NCBI GenBank assembly: GCA_001600875.1
Contig: BCLD01000002.1
Span: 1,194,057-1,258,056 of the forward strand
DNA: 64,000 nt
Source of the DNA: Solicoccozyma terricola
Taxonomy: Eukaryota; Basidiomycota; Tremellomycetes; Filobasidiales; Piskurozymaceae
Direction: 5' to 3'
Shown: piece after piece, positions 11,443 through 22,600 of the stretch
Layout: each line of letters begins with the position of its first letter
Position numbering within the stretch: position 1 is the first letter of the stretch
Translations under genes and position numbers: made by a program
Notes under the pieces: model-generated
The model's input: the letters and a program-made list of their open reading frames with translations, nothing else
Told to the model about the DNA's origin: nothing
Databases searched by the model: none

Positions 11443-12717
11443 CTATACTTCACTCCACGATATAAATCCATCATTCATATCATCTGACCTTAATGCCGGA
11501 TCATCGATCGACTGAACGATATCCGTCGGTTCCACTAGATGATTTCTAATTTCATCTCCGTTGACCATATCTGATTCGTCCGCTATCCGTACCGCAACCA
11601 CCACCACCACCACCACCGCCGCCGCCGCCGCCGCCGCCGCCGCATCAGTTTTTTTTTCCTCTGTATCCCTTTCAAAAACACGCCCCGTCTACCGGCCCCA
11701 ATCCATCCGTGTTTTTCCCACTCACCTCTTCTAATCGTCTCATTTAAATCCTTTCCAACACCCGCTTCAAGATTCCTTCTAATCAATCTCCTTCTTGCGA
11801 CTTTTCTATCTACATCCAACCAAATCCTAACATCCATCGCCATCGCTGTATCTCTCCAAATTGGTTTATCAAAAAGACAATATAGACCTTCTATTATGAT
11901 TACTCGATGACGAGGTTGGATTGGAGTTGGAGATGGAAGTGGATCTTTTAATGCGTGATCGAATGTTGAAAATGGGATGGGAGTTTGTGTGATTGGATTT
12001 TTGAGAGATTGAATGAATTTGGAATATCCAATGACATTGAATGTGAATGGAGCTCCCTAGTTTGATGAAAACAGAAGATCCAACAAACGAGGTGTCAACC
12101 TCCAACCTCCAACCCCCATCGCTCCAACCCCCCCCCCCCAACCCCCCCGGCNNCNCNCACNCGTCGAAAATGAGCTTGTTTCGGATCATCAAACCTATCC
12201 AATTCCTCTCTCCTAAAATGCCATCCATCCAAACTAACACAAATCGCAACATCATTTCCCCCCCTAACCAATTTCAATCCTAGTTTCCCTAAATCAATTT
12301 CTTCTTCCGGATCAATGAATGAGGAGTGGGAATTTGATTGTCCGAGGTAGGAATTGATACGGTCTGTTAGTGGGTATGCGAGTGTTGATTTTCCAGAACC
12401 AGGTGGTCTGGGGAAGAAGGAGGATCGGATTGCGTTCCAGTTTAGGCGGGATGCGGTAGGATGAAAAACAATGGAGGACTTACCCTGCAATACAAACCAG
12501 TACTCTTCGATTCGATGGTGTTCTGTGGATGGATCGTCACGGCGCAGATGGAGTGGAGAGGAAATGAAAGAGGGGGTGTGATTCAAGGGCGTTAAGGATT
12601 GGGGTTCTATATCAAATACGGATTTTCCAAGTAGACGATGGAAAGTACCGTTCTTCTCACTCACTTGTGTACCAACGCGACTATCTTTTCAGCTAGTCGT
12701 TGTAACTCGGAATCCAT
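11443..12717 (-). CDS. YFH7: Yfh7-like P-loop kinase (uridine kinase/PRK superfamily)
   Basis: Small-molecule kinase-like P-loop ATPase of 265 residues over five in-phase exons: 12717-12665, 12522-12484, 12407-12161, 12056-11726 and 11570-11443. The Walker A segment is formed by a splice, LVCIAG joined to PPGSGKST. The substrate-side motif VSLDGWHFRREEL, then DPKQAHFRRGAPFTF, then HALKDPLP, RHRVIIIEGLYCLFD and DMVNGDEIRNHLVEPTDIV match the Yfh7 family order closely. The substrate is not known for this family. Intron 3 carries five ambiguous bases and a G-rich tract on the sense strand. Its donor reads NGTGNGNG, and the split codon CGN is Arg whatever the base. Intron 4 is a CCA/CCG triplet tract. 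The start ATG 12717 is the only one compatible with the first splice. Confidence 0.85.
11590..11643. repeat. CCA/CCG triplet tract in kinase intron
   Basis: An imperfect (CCA)n(CCG)n run lies within intron 4 of the Yfh7-like gene (11571-11725). Read through, it would encode poly-Arg/poly-Trp, which argues that it is noncoding and is removed by splicing. Confidence 0.8.
12128..12161. other. Poly-C tract with ambiguous bases
   Basis: A C12 run, a second C7 run and five N calls (12152, 12153, 12155, 12157, 12161) sit at the donor end of kinase intron 3. This is a sequencing or assembly weak spot; the true intron length is uncertain. Confidence 0.9.
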
Positions 12718-12737
12718 ATCGAGTTGTTGCTGGAGGA

Positions 12738-12797
12738 GGGACGGACGGACGGACGGAGGGAACGAAGGGAACGAACGGACGAACGAACGAACGGACG
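12738..12797. repeat. GGAC/GAAC tetranucleotide repeats upstream of kinase
   Basis: Imperfect tandem tetramers (GGAC, GAAC, GGAA) extend over about 60 bp, starting about 20 bp upstream of the Yfh7-like start codon, in its presumed 5' leader or promoter. Confidence 0.7.
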
Positions 12798-13477
12798 TTC
12801 CAAGGTGCCTGCTATAGATTTAAATGCGACGAAGGCAGTATCGGTATTAAGAGTGATTCGTCATCACCAATGGGCATTTCACCTACTAGGCGGGGAATGA
12901 TTGGAAAGTACAATTTGGGGATGGTAGCCAACCAACCACTTTGGCGACATTGTTATCTATCTGCATGTAGGTAACCCCCGTCCCCACCTTCTGGGATGTC
13001 ATGGAAGGAGACTGATCTGCTGTCCCACTCACTCCCTCCCTCCCTCCCCTCCCTCCTAGTCCCTAGTCCCCTTGCCGGTTGCTCTCCCTCCTATCCTGCT
13101 TATCACTCTCCGTCCCATGACGTGTATTATTATCAACTATGACGTGTATTATCATCAATCATGACGTGTCACCGCATCCCTCCAACAACGCGTTGATCGT
13201 CCATCGTTGTGTTGGTTTGATGATGGATCAACACACTCAGCTCACTCGGGTCACATCGCCGACACCCCACCCCGACTTCCCGATCTCGGAGACTTACATC
13301 CGACTCATCAACGTATCCACCATCACCATCACTAGGTATTCGAGCGATCAACGATTAATTAGGGAGGACAATTGAAGGGAAAACGCGACGACAAGGGATT
13401 ATAGGAATAGTAGAAGGGTGTGATGAGTAGGCAGTCGAGGGGTTTTGAGGATGGTAGGTGAGTGAGACGTGGAGAGT
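12798..13477. other. Intergenic, no supported gene
   Basis: Contains a CTCCCTCCCTCCC-type pyrimidine tract (about 13028-13060) and direct repeats of ATGACGTGTATTAT near 13118 and 13139, the latter holding ATF/CREB-like TGACGT cores. No coding frame is supported. Confidence 0.5.
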
Positions 13478-13483
13478 GGCGGC

Positions 13484-13960
13484 GAGCGTAGCGAGCAGTC
13501 ATTTCTTCGCGAGCGAAGCGAGCAATCATTTCTTCCGTCTTCGCGGAGCGAAGACTACTTGTCTCTTGCGAGCGAAGCGAGCATTCATATCTTCGGCGAG
13601 CGTAGCGAGCAGAGTCATTTCTTCGCGAGCGAAGCGAGCATTCATATCTTCCGTCTTCGCGGAGCGAAGACTACTTGTCTTTTGCGAGCGAAGCGAGCAT
13701 TCATATCTTCGGCGAGCGCAGCGAGCAGAGTCATTTCTTCGCGAGCGAAGCGAGCAATCATTTCTTCCGTCTTCGCGGAGCGAAGACTACTTGTCTCTTG
13801 CGAGCGTAGCGAGCAGTCATTTCTTCGCGAGCGAAGCGAGCATGCATTACCTCACGGAGCGAAGACTACTGTCTTCCGCGCAAACGAAGTGAGCAATACT
13901 ATTCCTTCCGCGAGCAAAGGGAGCTATACTCTCCCCTCTCTTCGGCGAGCGGAGTGCAGC
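13484..13960. repeat. Hairpin repeat array with 116-bp higher-order unit
   Basis: The core GCGAGCGAAGCGAGCA (variant with GTA for GAA) recurs about every 30-45 bp, alternating with CTTCGCGGAGCGAAGAC. Both CTTCGC-GA-GCGAAG and CTTCGC-GGA-GCGAAG are inverted repeats able to form tight hairpins. The block starting CCGTCTTCGCGGAGCGAAG occurs at 13535, 13651 and 13767, an exact 116-bp spacing. Spacers such as ATTCATATCTTC and AGTCATTTCTTC are also conserved. Two plus-strand frames stay open through the array, giving ERSEQS/ASEAS-type peptides, which is a by-product of the repeat rather than evidence of a gene. The right end decays into degenerate copies. It lies between the kinase and SUN genes. 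Confidence 0.9.
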
Positions 13961-14922
13961 AATCATTTCATTACTGCGCGAGACAATTTCGTCTTTCTTC
14001 CTCGAACGTGGTGGTGGTCATGACATGGTCTTTGGGCCTGTGATGAGTGAATGGATCCGCAGGGATGGGGTGGGATGGGATGGGATATATGCGAGGGTCG
14101 GAGTTGGGGGGTTCTTTTTTGGTGGTTGGGAGTTGGGAGAGGGGAGAGGGGATGATCATTTTATCTGGTTCGTCTGTGTGGGTAATGTACGGATTGACGC
14201 TTGGTTTTAATAGGTGGAAACAATAATCGATTTTGATCCATCTTTTCTTTGGGTCGGTATTGATTGATTGATGTTCAAGGTGACTAATGGTCTCTACTGT
14301 CAACCCTCTTCCCGTCCACTCTCCCTCTCCCTCTCCACTCCACCACGTCTTGTTCGTCTCACCGTCAACCAACGACAACCAAAAACGAACAACCAACCAC
14401 CAATCACCACCCATCAATCACCACCCCCACCAACCCACCGAACGGCCAACCACCAGATCCCGTCCTTCCTCATCCCGACAATCAATCCATCAACCGATAG
14501 ACGTACATCATCCTAGACCGCCTGTCCATGTTAATAGTAGTAGTGTCAAGTGAGTCGATTTGTGCAGCGGTGGTGGTGGTGGTGGATAAGGGGGTTGGCG
14601 GAGGAGGAATGGAGGGATGAGAATTTCCAAGACGTGGTGATGGGTGGTATAGGAAGAAGTAATGGAAAACAAGCCAGTCAAATGTATTTTTCATTTGATT
14701 GTCGTGTGGGAAACGGAGGGTTGTTTGGGGTTGGGGTTGGTCGGAGTTAGAAGCGATACTGGTGATATTGCAACGACACGATCGACATGTATCCATCTCG
14801 CTAAACAATTCGTTCGCTCACTGACGACCCTACCTCTCCCAAACACCCACCCTTCCACTCCCAACCCAAACAACAGCGAAGCCAATGCATTCTCCCTCGC
14901 ACGATCAGATCCACATCTCACA

Positions 14923-17900
14923 ATGGCACCCATACCAATCTCCTATCTGACCGATTCTGAACCCATCAAAGAAACACACAACCCGCCGGTATCACCGCCG
15001 CCGCCTAAACAACCTTCCGCATATCGGAAAAAACCAATCGCCAAGCACTCAAATAACACCACTGAACGAGCAAAGTCTCCGGTGGAGATGATGACAGATG
15101 TTGCTAGAGCGTTGAGTCCGTTGGGATCGGCTGCCGGGTCGATGGTGATGGAAGGAGCGAGTTATATCCTTCGTGAGGCACCGAGGGTTGGGAATGGGGA
15201 TAGGAGTAGGGAGAGTGGATTTTCATCGTTCTCGGGATTGGGTGAATCGTCAGGAGAGAAGAGTGGGGTGGATTATTCATACGCTCAGGAAGAGGAGGAA
15301 TTCAAACGACTGGCTCGGTTACAATCGCAAACGGGAGAACGGACACCGAATGGAAAGTCAAGGAAATCAAGACATAGTGCGGGTGGGAATGATAATTCCG
15401 CATGGAGACCTGAGGAAGGGGAGAGTGAGGCTGATGCTGAACAAGTAGCGGATCAAGGTATCGGTGCGCATCTCGGAGAGAGGGAGAATCGAGGTGTTCG
15501 CGCGAAAAGGGGCGTTGGATACCTTGGGTCAGGGAAAAACTTTGAGACGGGATCGAGGAGACGGCGTAAACCGAGGAGGATGAATGAAGAGGGAGAAATG
15601 GTGACGGATGACGACGCCGAGTCGGTGGATGAGGAAGCGTCGTCTCCTCCAAGACGCAAGTCGACGGCGTTTCGAGGACGAAGGAGCGGTACGGCGACAA
15701 CAACCAGTCGAACACGGCGCGGGACGTACGCTGAAGAGGAAGCTCGGTTCACACCGAGACCAAGGATGTCCAAGGAGGAAAGTGAGGTGCCGGAATTGCA
15801 TCACCCTCATGAAGAGCTGGAAGCGGGGCCTGCACACAACCCGACGTCAGCATTCGCCGCGTCTATCGGCAGACTGCTCCGGGTGCTACTTTCGACCGCC
15901 TGGGAACTCATCTCAGATTTCGCCGTCACTCCTGCTCGCATGGTCAAGACTCTCTTGCGTGGCATGACAAAGGCAGGCGGTTTAGGCGGTCTGGTCTGGT
16001 TGACAATCATCTTCGGTCTGTGCGCACTCGGTATCCATAAATACCTCGAAAAGCCAGGGCAACTCACCCAAGAACCAGCTCCATGGGTGCCGCAATCTCG
16101 TCCCACCTCCCGTGGCTGGTCTAAACCGATGCCCTCGGACGACGCTGATAATCTTCCTTTGGATGGAAACGTCGACTCTGTGAATGTTCTCGCCGGTCGA
16201 ATGTCCGAGCTTGAGAACGTTGTCTCTTCCCTCTCTCATCAATCCGCGGAGACGTCTCGATTGCAATCCACATCCAATTCACAGCTCGATCTGGTCCGTC
16301 AACGGCTCGCGGAGATTGACCGTGAGATCGAGGCCAAGCTTGCCAAGGTCAGCGAGCGTAGCGAGCTCGGTATCGATGAGCTTCGCAGCACCGCACGAAG
16401 TCTGCGTTCAGAAGTCGACAGCGTCGCCTCTCAATTCGACAGGCACACCACAAAGTCGACGGCCGATATCGCCAGTATTCGCAACCACGTCGATCATCAC
16501 TCCCGCGACGTTGATACCCGCATCAACAAGATGAGTCTGAAAGTGAACGCGCTTGAAGCGGATGTCAAGCTCGCTCTCAGTCAGGAACGATTCGTCGACA
16601 TCCTAGAACGAGCTCTCCCAGATTACGTACCGGTTACTTCTCGAAACGGCGTCGTCACTGTCGCACCGATATTCTGGGCTGAGCTCAAGCGCGTTCTCGC
16701 AACGCGTGATGAACCACCCTCTCAGACACCCAACCTCGCACGCTCCGTCACCTGGTCCGACTTTATAGACGACAATAAGGAGGCCGTGACTGCTTGGACT
16801 CGTGCGGTCGTAGATACCGAGCTGGAGACCAAGTCGCTGATCCGTAAATCTGAGTTTGCCGAGACGCTCGAACGCGAACTGGGCAAGCTGAGGAGGGAGG
16901 TTATCAGCAAGTCTGGTTCTGCTGGACAGATCACCCACGCCGGATCAGATATAACAACCATCTTATCCTCGATGATTGATCAAGCTCTTGTCGTGTATTC
17001 CAAGGACACGATTGCAAAAGCAGATTTCGCATTAGCTTCTGCAGGTGGTCAAATCATTCCCGAATTAACATCACCGACGCTCATTCTGCAACGACCACGA
17101 CTTTGGCGTTCGATCTTCCTCGGAACTTCCAAAGTCGCTGGTCGTGATCCACATAATATTTTATGGGGTGAAACATCTCCAGGTATGTGTTGGCCATTCG
17201 CTGGATCAATCGGTCAAGTGGGGATAGCATTCGCGACAAAGGTCAAAGTGACGGATATCACCATCGATCATGTTGCGCGGGAGTTGATCCCAAAGAATAT
17301 GATGGGAAGTGCACCGAGGGATATAGAAGTGGTGAGTGAGAGACGGGGTTCCCCCCCCCCCCCCCCTTCAACTTTGTCGACGTCGACCATACGACGCTGA
17401 CTTTTTAACCGCGAATTGAAACGTATAGTGGATGCAAATCGACCCAGACCAGAAAGAAGCTACCACCGACTACCTGAACATGCATCCGTACGTTCAATCC
17501 CCCGCTCCCGTCCTTCCACGACCATGCCCATCTGAACCTTCCCCCCCCCCCCCCCGGCCGCGGGGTCGTGTCGTCCGTCCGTCCTCCACCACAGCGATCA
17601 TCGAGATCTATCAACTTCTCCACCTTCCCGTTCCCATTTCCTCCTCACAACATTAACCTATCTCCCTTCATCGACGCCCATACAAACATTTCCAATCCCT
17701 GCTGATATCGTAAAGATGGGTTTGTTTACGGATAATGTGTTGGTTAGGGTGAGAAGTAATTGGGGAGGGGAATATACTTGTGTTTATCGAGTGAGTTCGT
17801 GGGGGTGGGGGGAGGGGGGGGGGGTTGGTCCTGTTCCTGTTTCAATTACTGATTGGTAATGGTTCCCGTGGGAATAGGTCCGCGTACATGGTCAAGCTAT

Positions 17901-17937
17901 TGAAGAAGCTATTGAAGATGACGATGAGAGAATATAA
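14923..17937 (+). CDS. SUN-domain inner nuclear membrane protein (Sad1-like)
   Basis: LINC-complex component expected in the inner nuclear envelope. It has four in-phase exons (14923-17331, 17429-17487, 17595-17790, 17878-17937) encoding 907 residues. The N-terminal ~340 residues are disordered and charged (nucleoplasmic). A hydrophobic segment LVWLTIIFGLCALGI lies near residue 360, followed by a long coiled-coil-like luminal region (LENVVSSLSHQSAETSRLQ onward). The C-terminal SUN domain starts about residue 700: FALASAGGQIIPELTSPTL, ILWGETSPGMCWPFAGSIGQ, then across splices VWMQID, FPIPADIVKMGLFTDN, NWGGEYTCVYR and VRVHG. The start chosen is the ATG of MAPIPISYLTDSEP; an upstream in-frame extension from 14662 lacks coding character. 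All three introns contain C or G homopolymers. The family call is strong. Confidence 0.92.
17351..17365. repeat. Poly-C run (C15) in SUN intron 1
   Basis: Fifteen consecutive C lie inside the 97-nt first intron of the SUN gene. Comparable runs lie in introns 2 and 3. Confidence 0.95.
17541..17555. repeat. Poly-C run (about C15) in SUN intron 2
   Basis: A run of about fifteen C lies inside the 107-nt second intron of the SUN gene (17488-17594). Confidence 0.93.
17814..17824. repeat. Poly-G run (G11) in SUN intron 3
   Basis: Eleven G, within a longer G-rich stretch, lie inside the 87-nt third intron of the SUN gene (17791-17877). Confidence 0.93.
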
Positions 17938-17952
17938 GGATTTGAATCAGAT

Positions 17953-17973
17953 CCCCCCCCCCCCCCCCCCCCC
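17953..17973. repeat. Poly-C run (C21) just after the SUN stop codon
   Basis: Twenty-one consecutive C start 15 bp after the SUN stop codon, in the presumed 3' UTR. It is the longest homopolymer seen in the window. Confidence 0.95.
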
Positions 17974-18204
17974 GGCGCGGCCCCCCACACAGGAAGAAAA
18001 ACAAAAGGAATACGAGAACCTTGGCCCTCAATCGTCGTCTGGTCAACGGTTTCATCTCCTAGTTCTTTCTACCTACCTCAAGTGGAACGACCGGTCTGTA
18101 GATATCTATGACATGATGTAATGGGGTGTATAAACGGTTCTACTTTATGACAATGTACATGATCTTGCTTTACGTCGCATTGTGATGAAAATGCGTAGGG
18201 AGGA

Positions 18205-19247
18205 ATGGGCAACGTGAATCGGGTGACGACGACGATAACTAAACCTTTCGCGAATCGATATCGACGACGAATGTCGAATGTCTCAGTACTACTTGGAAAG
18301 TATATTTCGAAGAGGACTTTGAAAACCACAGGGTTGCTCGACGTATCCTCATGCTTCTCTCTCTTTCTCTCTCTCGTTCTCCCTCCCTCCCTCTTTTTTC
18401 CCTTCCAGTGCTACGCCGCTACGCCGCATCGGGTATCTCTCCACACCAACATCGACGCCAAACCTGCGCCCCCACCCTGCGCCCCCTCCCCCACCCACCC
18501 CCTTCCGCCCCAATTGCCAAGCGTCGATCCGCAACGTGACTCGACGTCGCATCAAACGGCTGTCCCCGCATCCCCATGTAACCGACGAGCTGATCCCCCT
18601 TTCGCTAGTCAATCGGGGTGATCAGTTGTTGCAAAAGATGTGGGGAAACAAGAATGAAAACGGAATCAAGTTTCAGATTTTTGTTGGTTGGTTGTTTGGT
18701 TGGTTGGTCGGTTGAGCGCGTTTCAGGATGAGGGAAGGGAGTGGTTGGACAACGACGACAACGACGACGACGAAGACACTGGGCTCATCCAGGGTAAGGA
18801 AGGAGACTGAACGCATGCTATAGGAGACATACAATCGTACCTGAAGGAGCCACCAAGACAGCAAGCACCTCCTGTGACTGCCCGAGGTGGGTGAGTGGCG
18901 CAACGGTGGGGACGAGGCGTAGTTGGACCCCACAACTCGCATCCACACCGACACACCGACATGAGGCAATGGAATGCTTTCCCCCCCTCCATCCATCCGA
19001 ACGTGCGGGAAACTCAAGCTAACGAGGGGGATGGAGGGTTGATACGGGATTGGCAGACATTGTGGGACGTACGTATGGAGCCTTCCGGATGGGAAGAAGA
19101 GGGGGGGATTGGCATGTCATGTCATGTCAGATCACCGGAAGAGGAAGGACCATCACGAGGATGGCCCCGATGGCTACCACACAAACCATTTGTTATGATT
19201 CGTTATCCAACATCGATGGGGAGGTGGGAGGTGGGGCAGAGGGGTAG
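18205..19247 (+). CDS. Unidentified basic protein, multi-exon
   Basis: Proposed from in-phase splicing rather than from a single long ORF. Exon 1 (ATG 18205) reads KPFANRYRRRMSNVSVLLG and splices at GTATAT (18300) over a pyrimidine-rich intron to ATPLRRIGYLSTPTS (from 18409). That exon continues RNVTRRRIKRLSPHPHVTDE, then LIPLSLVNRGDQLLQKMWGN. Further exons give DEGREWLDNDDNDDDEDTG, GDIQSYLKEPPRQQAPPVTA, QWNAFPPSIHPNVRETQ and GLIRDWQTLWD. The last exon ends AEG with TAG at 19245-19247. The N-terminus is rich in Arg, Thr and Ser and poor in acidic residues, compatible with a mitochondrial presequence, but this is inference. No family is recognised. Competing frames over the same interval are less protein-like. 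Confidence 0.5.
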
Positions 19248-19691
19248 AGGGTAGGAACGGGGCTTGGAGAATATAGAAAGAGGAGGGTATACGTCGTATC
19301 GTTCCAATCAGCTTTCTCTGTCCATCCCATCCTCATCAATCCCCGCATACAACCCCATCCAGCACCCTACTCCACCTTGATCGGTATCCACATCCCCCGA
19401 ACGACCACGTTGCAGACCAAGACGACGTTGGAGTTTCAAGATGTGAGTATCATATACACCTACATGTCCTACAAAAGGTCGATGATCGAGTCCCTATCCC
19501 TTGTAACCCTTCCCCTTCATCCCTCGCTTGTTCTATGCGAATCACTTCGTAGAATATGTTATCAGAACCACATGCTGACCGTCTTCCCATCCTCCTCTCC
19601 TCGTCGTCGGGATCCAGCATTGGTTATTTCAACCGGTGAACCTCCATCCCACCACCACATCCAATCAACCACCGAATAACACGAAAACACC
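19248..19691. other. Intergenic/5' leader of the PUF gene
   Basis: A pyrimidine-rich leader with a possible noncoding intron (donor GTGAGTATC at about 19442). No independent coding frame is supported. Confidence 0.45.
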
Positions 19692-22600
19692 ATGCGTCCA
19701 CCAACGCTTCACTCTGATACAACCTCTTTTTCCACTTCCACACCGGACCCTCCATCATCCACTACAATCAAATCAACCTTTCCAAACGCCGTTCCAGACT
19801 CGGACGCCGACGTCGACGCCGACGTAACTTCTAAATTGATATACAAACAACAACGTACAAGTCGTATCAATAACAGATCAAACAAAGGTCTTGCTACAAC
19901 TGTTACGACAATGAAAAAAAAAATTCAACATCATCATCATCATCATAGAGATATAGAAGGATCGAAGAATGGGTTGAATACTTGTAAAGATGCTTTGAAA
20001 GTCGGTTTAGGGATTTTGAAAAAAGTAGGTGGTGGCGGTGGTGGCGGCGGCGGTGGTGGTGGTGGTGGTGGTGGAAAAGAAGGTGTAAACGATAGAGATC
20101 AGAGGAAGTGTGATGTGGATAAGACGACGACGATCGATGGTGTTTTGCGTACTTTTACTCCTATCATCTCTCAAAGAGATTCAGGATCGTTTATTAAATC
20201 TCAACTGGTGAACCAAGGATCGAATTCATCTATCGATATCGATATCGCTATTACCTCTACCAACACCACCATCGAAACCAACATCAACAACGACGATTCG
20301 ATTCAGACATCCATCGATGACACTCCAATTCGTTCGATTTCCACACCACCTGTGTCGAAACGACCTGTTTCTCAAAATGATAAAGATGATATCGTCGTCG
20401 TCGTCGTTGAAACCCCTATTGGAGAATCGTATGGTCCTCCTCCACCTGTTCCTACACGACCAAATGGTTGGAAAATCTTAAAATCTACATCTGGGGATGA
20501 TTCGGGGACTTCGAAACAAGGTGACATTGAACGTACGACGAATACGGTTTCTCAATCGGGTTCGTCTCCTGTACAAGGTCATCAATCATCTCAATATTCG
20601 TTCGATTCACAATCTCAACGTTCCTTGACTCTCTCTTCTCATCTTGATGCGTATCCAAACGCGAGTGACGTTGAAGATCCTACGTTTGGTCTTCAACCTT
20701 CGACAACGACGACGACGACGACGACAAGGACGACCTCTTACGATGATCAACAAGGAATTGATAATCAATCTCGATCGAATGGGTATTACGAGTATCATAT
20801 TTCACCACCGCAAGATAATTACTCGGAACAGTATTATCATTCAAATGACTCTCGTTCTTATTTCATTGATCAATCGAACATTTCAAGCGGTGCTTCTACA
20901 TATCCATCAACCCCCATCACAGCATTCGGATGTTACGATGGTACTTACACTCACGAACCTTTCAATATGGTTAATTCGTCGTCGTCGCGTTTCACATCAA
21001 CAGCATCGTCGATGGGAAGGTCGAGTGGAGATATTTACAATAGAGGGTACGCTGATGATTCGAATGTTTGGTCGACGAGAGCATACGATGAGAGTATGAG
21101 TAGAGCAAATGAGATGATGGTGAGTTGCGCTGGATGCCATAATCGACATAATGGGGAAGATTTCGCTAAGGTTTGCAAGGCGTACAGTTTTATCCATACA
21201 ACAGTGCCACGCACGACGCAACGAGTTATTACGACTCCTCCAACTACCCATACACCTCGCATCCGTATCAATATCAACACCCATGGGGTTATTACTACTA
21301 CTACCCTTACACCGCCCACGACGGTCAACAGGTCCACTATCCGATGTACTACGACCCAGTCATGGCGACCACTCAAGCCACTGGTCATCCTCCATTCGAA
21401 GCTTCAGATCAAACTAGATACTACACTGCGCCAGCGCCTGGTTACGAGCAGACCCCGCAAGCGATTTCAAATCAACATGTCTTGCCATCCCCCACCACAC
21501 CGTCTCTACATCGAGCGAGCAGCAGTATCAACTCCCACACTTCCCCCCATCGTCCGTCTCCTCGCGTCACGTCGATGAACAATGTCCGCACAAACTACTC
21601 CAACAGTCGAAACACTTCGCATAATAAGAAGGACGGGAAAGTGCACTGGAACGATGCAGGTTCACAGATGTACCTCCAACAACCCGGTATGAAGCAGCCG
21701 TCTCTACAAGCCGTGCAACCGATTGTAACGCAGGCACCTTTGCCGTGGCCCAAGAATCTGCTGTTGAGGCAATTGCATGTCGATAAGAGGAAAGAGTGGC
21801 CGTTGACGGTGAGTGGGTTGTGCGATGGGCCGCCTTCGGCCTTCGGCCCTTGGCTCAAAAACCACCTAACCCGCGCCTCTTTCGCCACCATCCAGGAACT
21901 GTCTTGTCACATTTTGGACTTTGCTTTGGACCCGTTAGGTTGTTACGCGCTTGTTCGGTCGTTCGAAATCGCCACGCATAACGAGCAGAGGCAGGCGCTG
22001 GCTGAGATTCTGCCGTCTACGATAGAAGTCTGCATGGACCAAATTGGCCATAGGGTGAGTCCACCGCCCGTCCCCGCCCCGTCCGCCCTAGTAACAGATT
22101 GCTGGATGACTGCCTAACCTTGCCGCCTCGCAGTTCCTACAACGCCTCATCAACGCCCTCTCGGACGGCTGTCGCGGTCAATTGATAGATCGAATGCTCG
22201 GGAAATGTGTAAACCTGGCGATGGACGTGAATGGCTACCGTGTGAGTACGGCGCTTATCTCCAGCTCGGGGGGGGGGGGGGGGGTCACCAGCTGAGCCGG
22301 AATCCCACCACAGGTCCTCATTGCAGCTCTTATAAAATGCTCAAGTAGTCAAGCACATGCAATCTTTGATGAACTCTGCGTCAACTCCACGTTTGCCTCA
22401 ACGACAGCTGGGCGCACATCGTTCTCATCAAGGCATTCGAAACCCTTCCTTCCAAGAAGAACAACATCATCGCCCTCATTTTACCTGACTTTTTGCAGAT
22501 TGCTACCAACGCGCACGGTACCCATCTCCTCCAACGTTGCTTTGCGTCCTTGGAGTATGAGAAGACCAAGCCGCTGTACTCTCTTATCATCGAGAATGCT

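Noticed and set aside
13484..13960. Possible CRISPR array
   Set aside because: The spacers are themselves repeated and the units are unequal in length, in a eukaryotic genome with no cas genes.
13458..14023. Two overlapping plus-strand ORFs (144 and 184 codons) with repeated ERSEQS/ASEAS peptides
   Set aside because: They are by-products of the tandem repeat array: both frames are open because the repeat lacks stop codons. There is no independent coding signal.
18349..18612. Minus-strand Gly/Arg-rich ORF
   Set aside because: It is a shadow of the pyrimidine- and proline-rich intron and exon of the plus-strand gene at 18205-19247.
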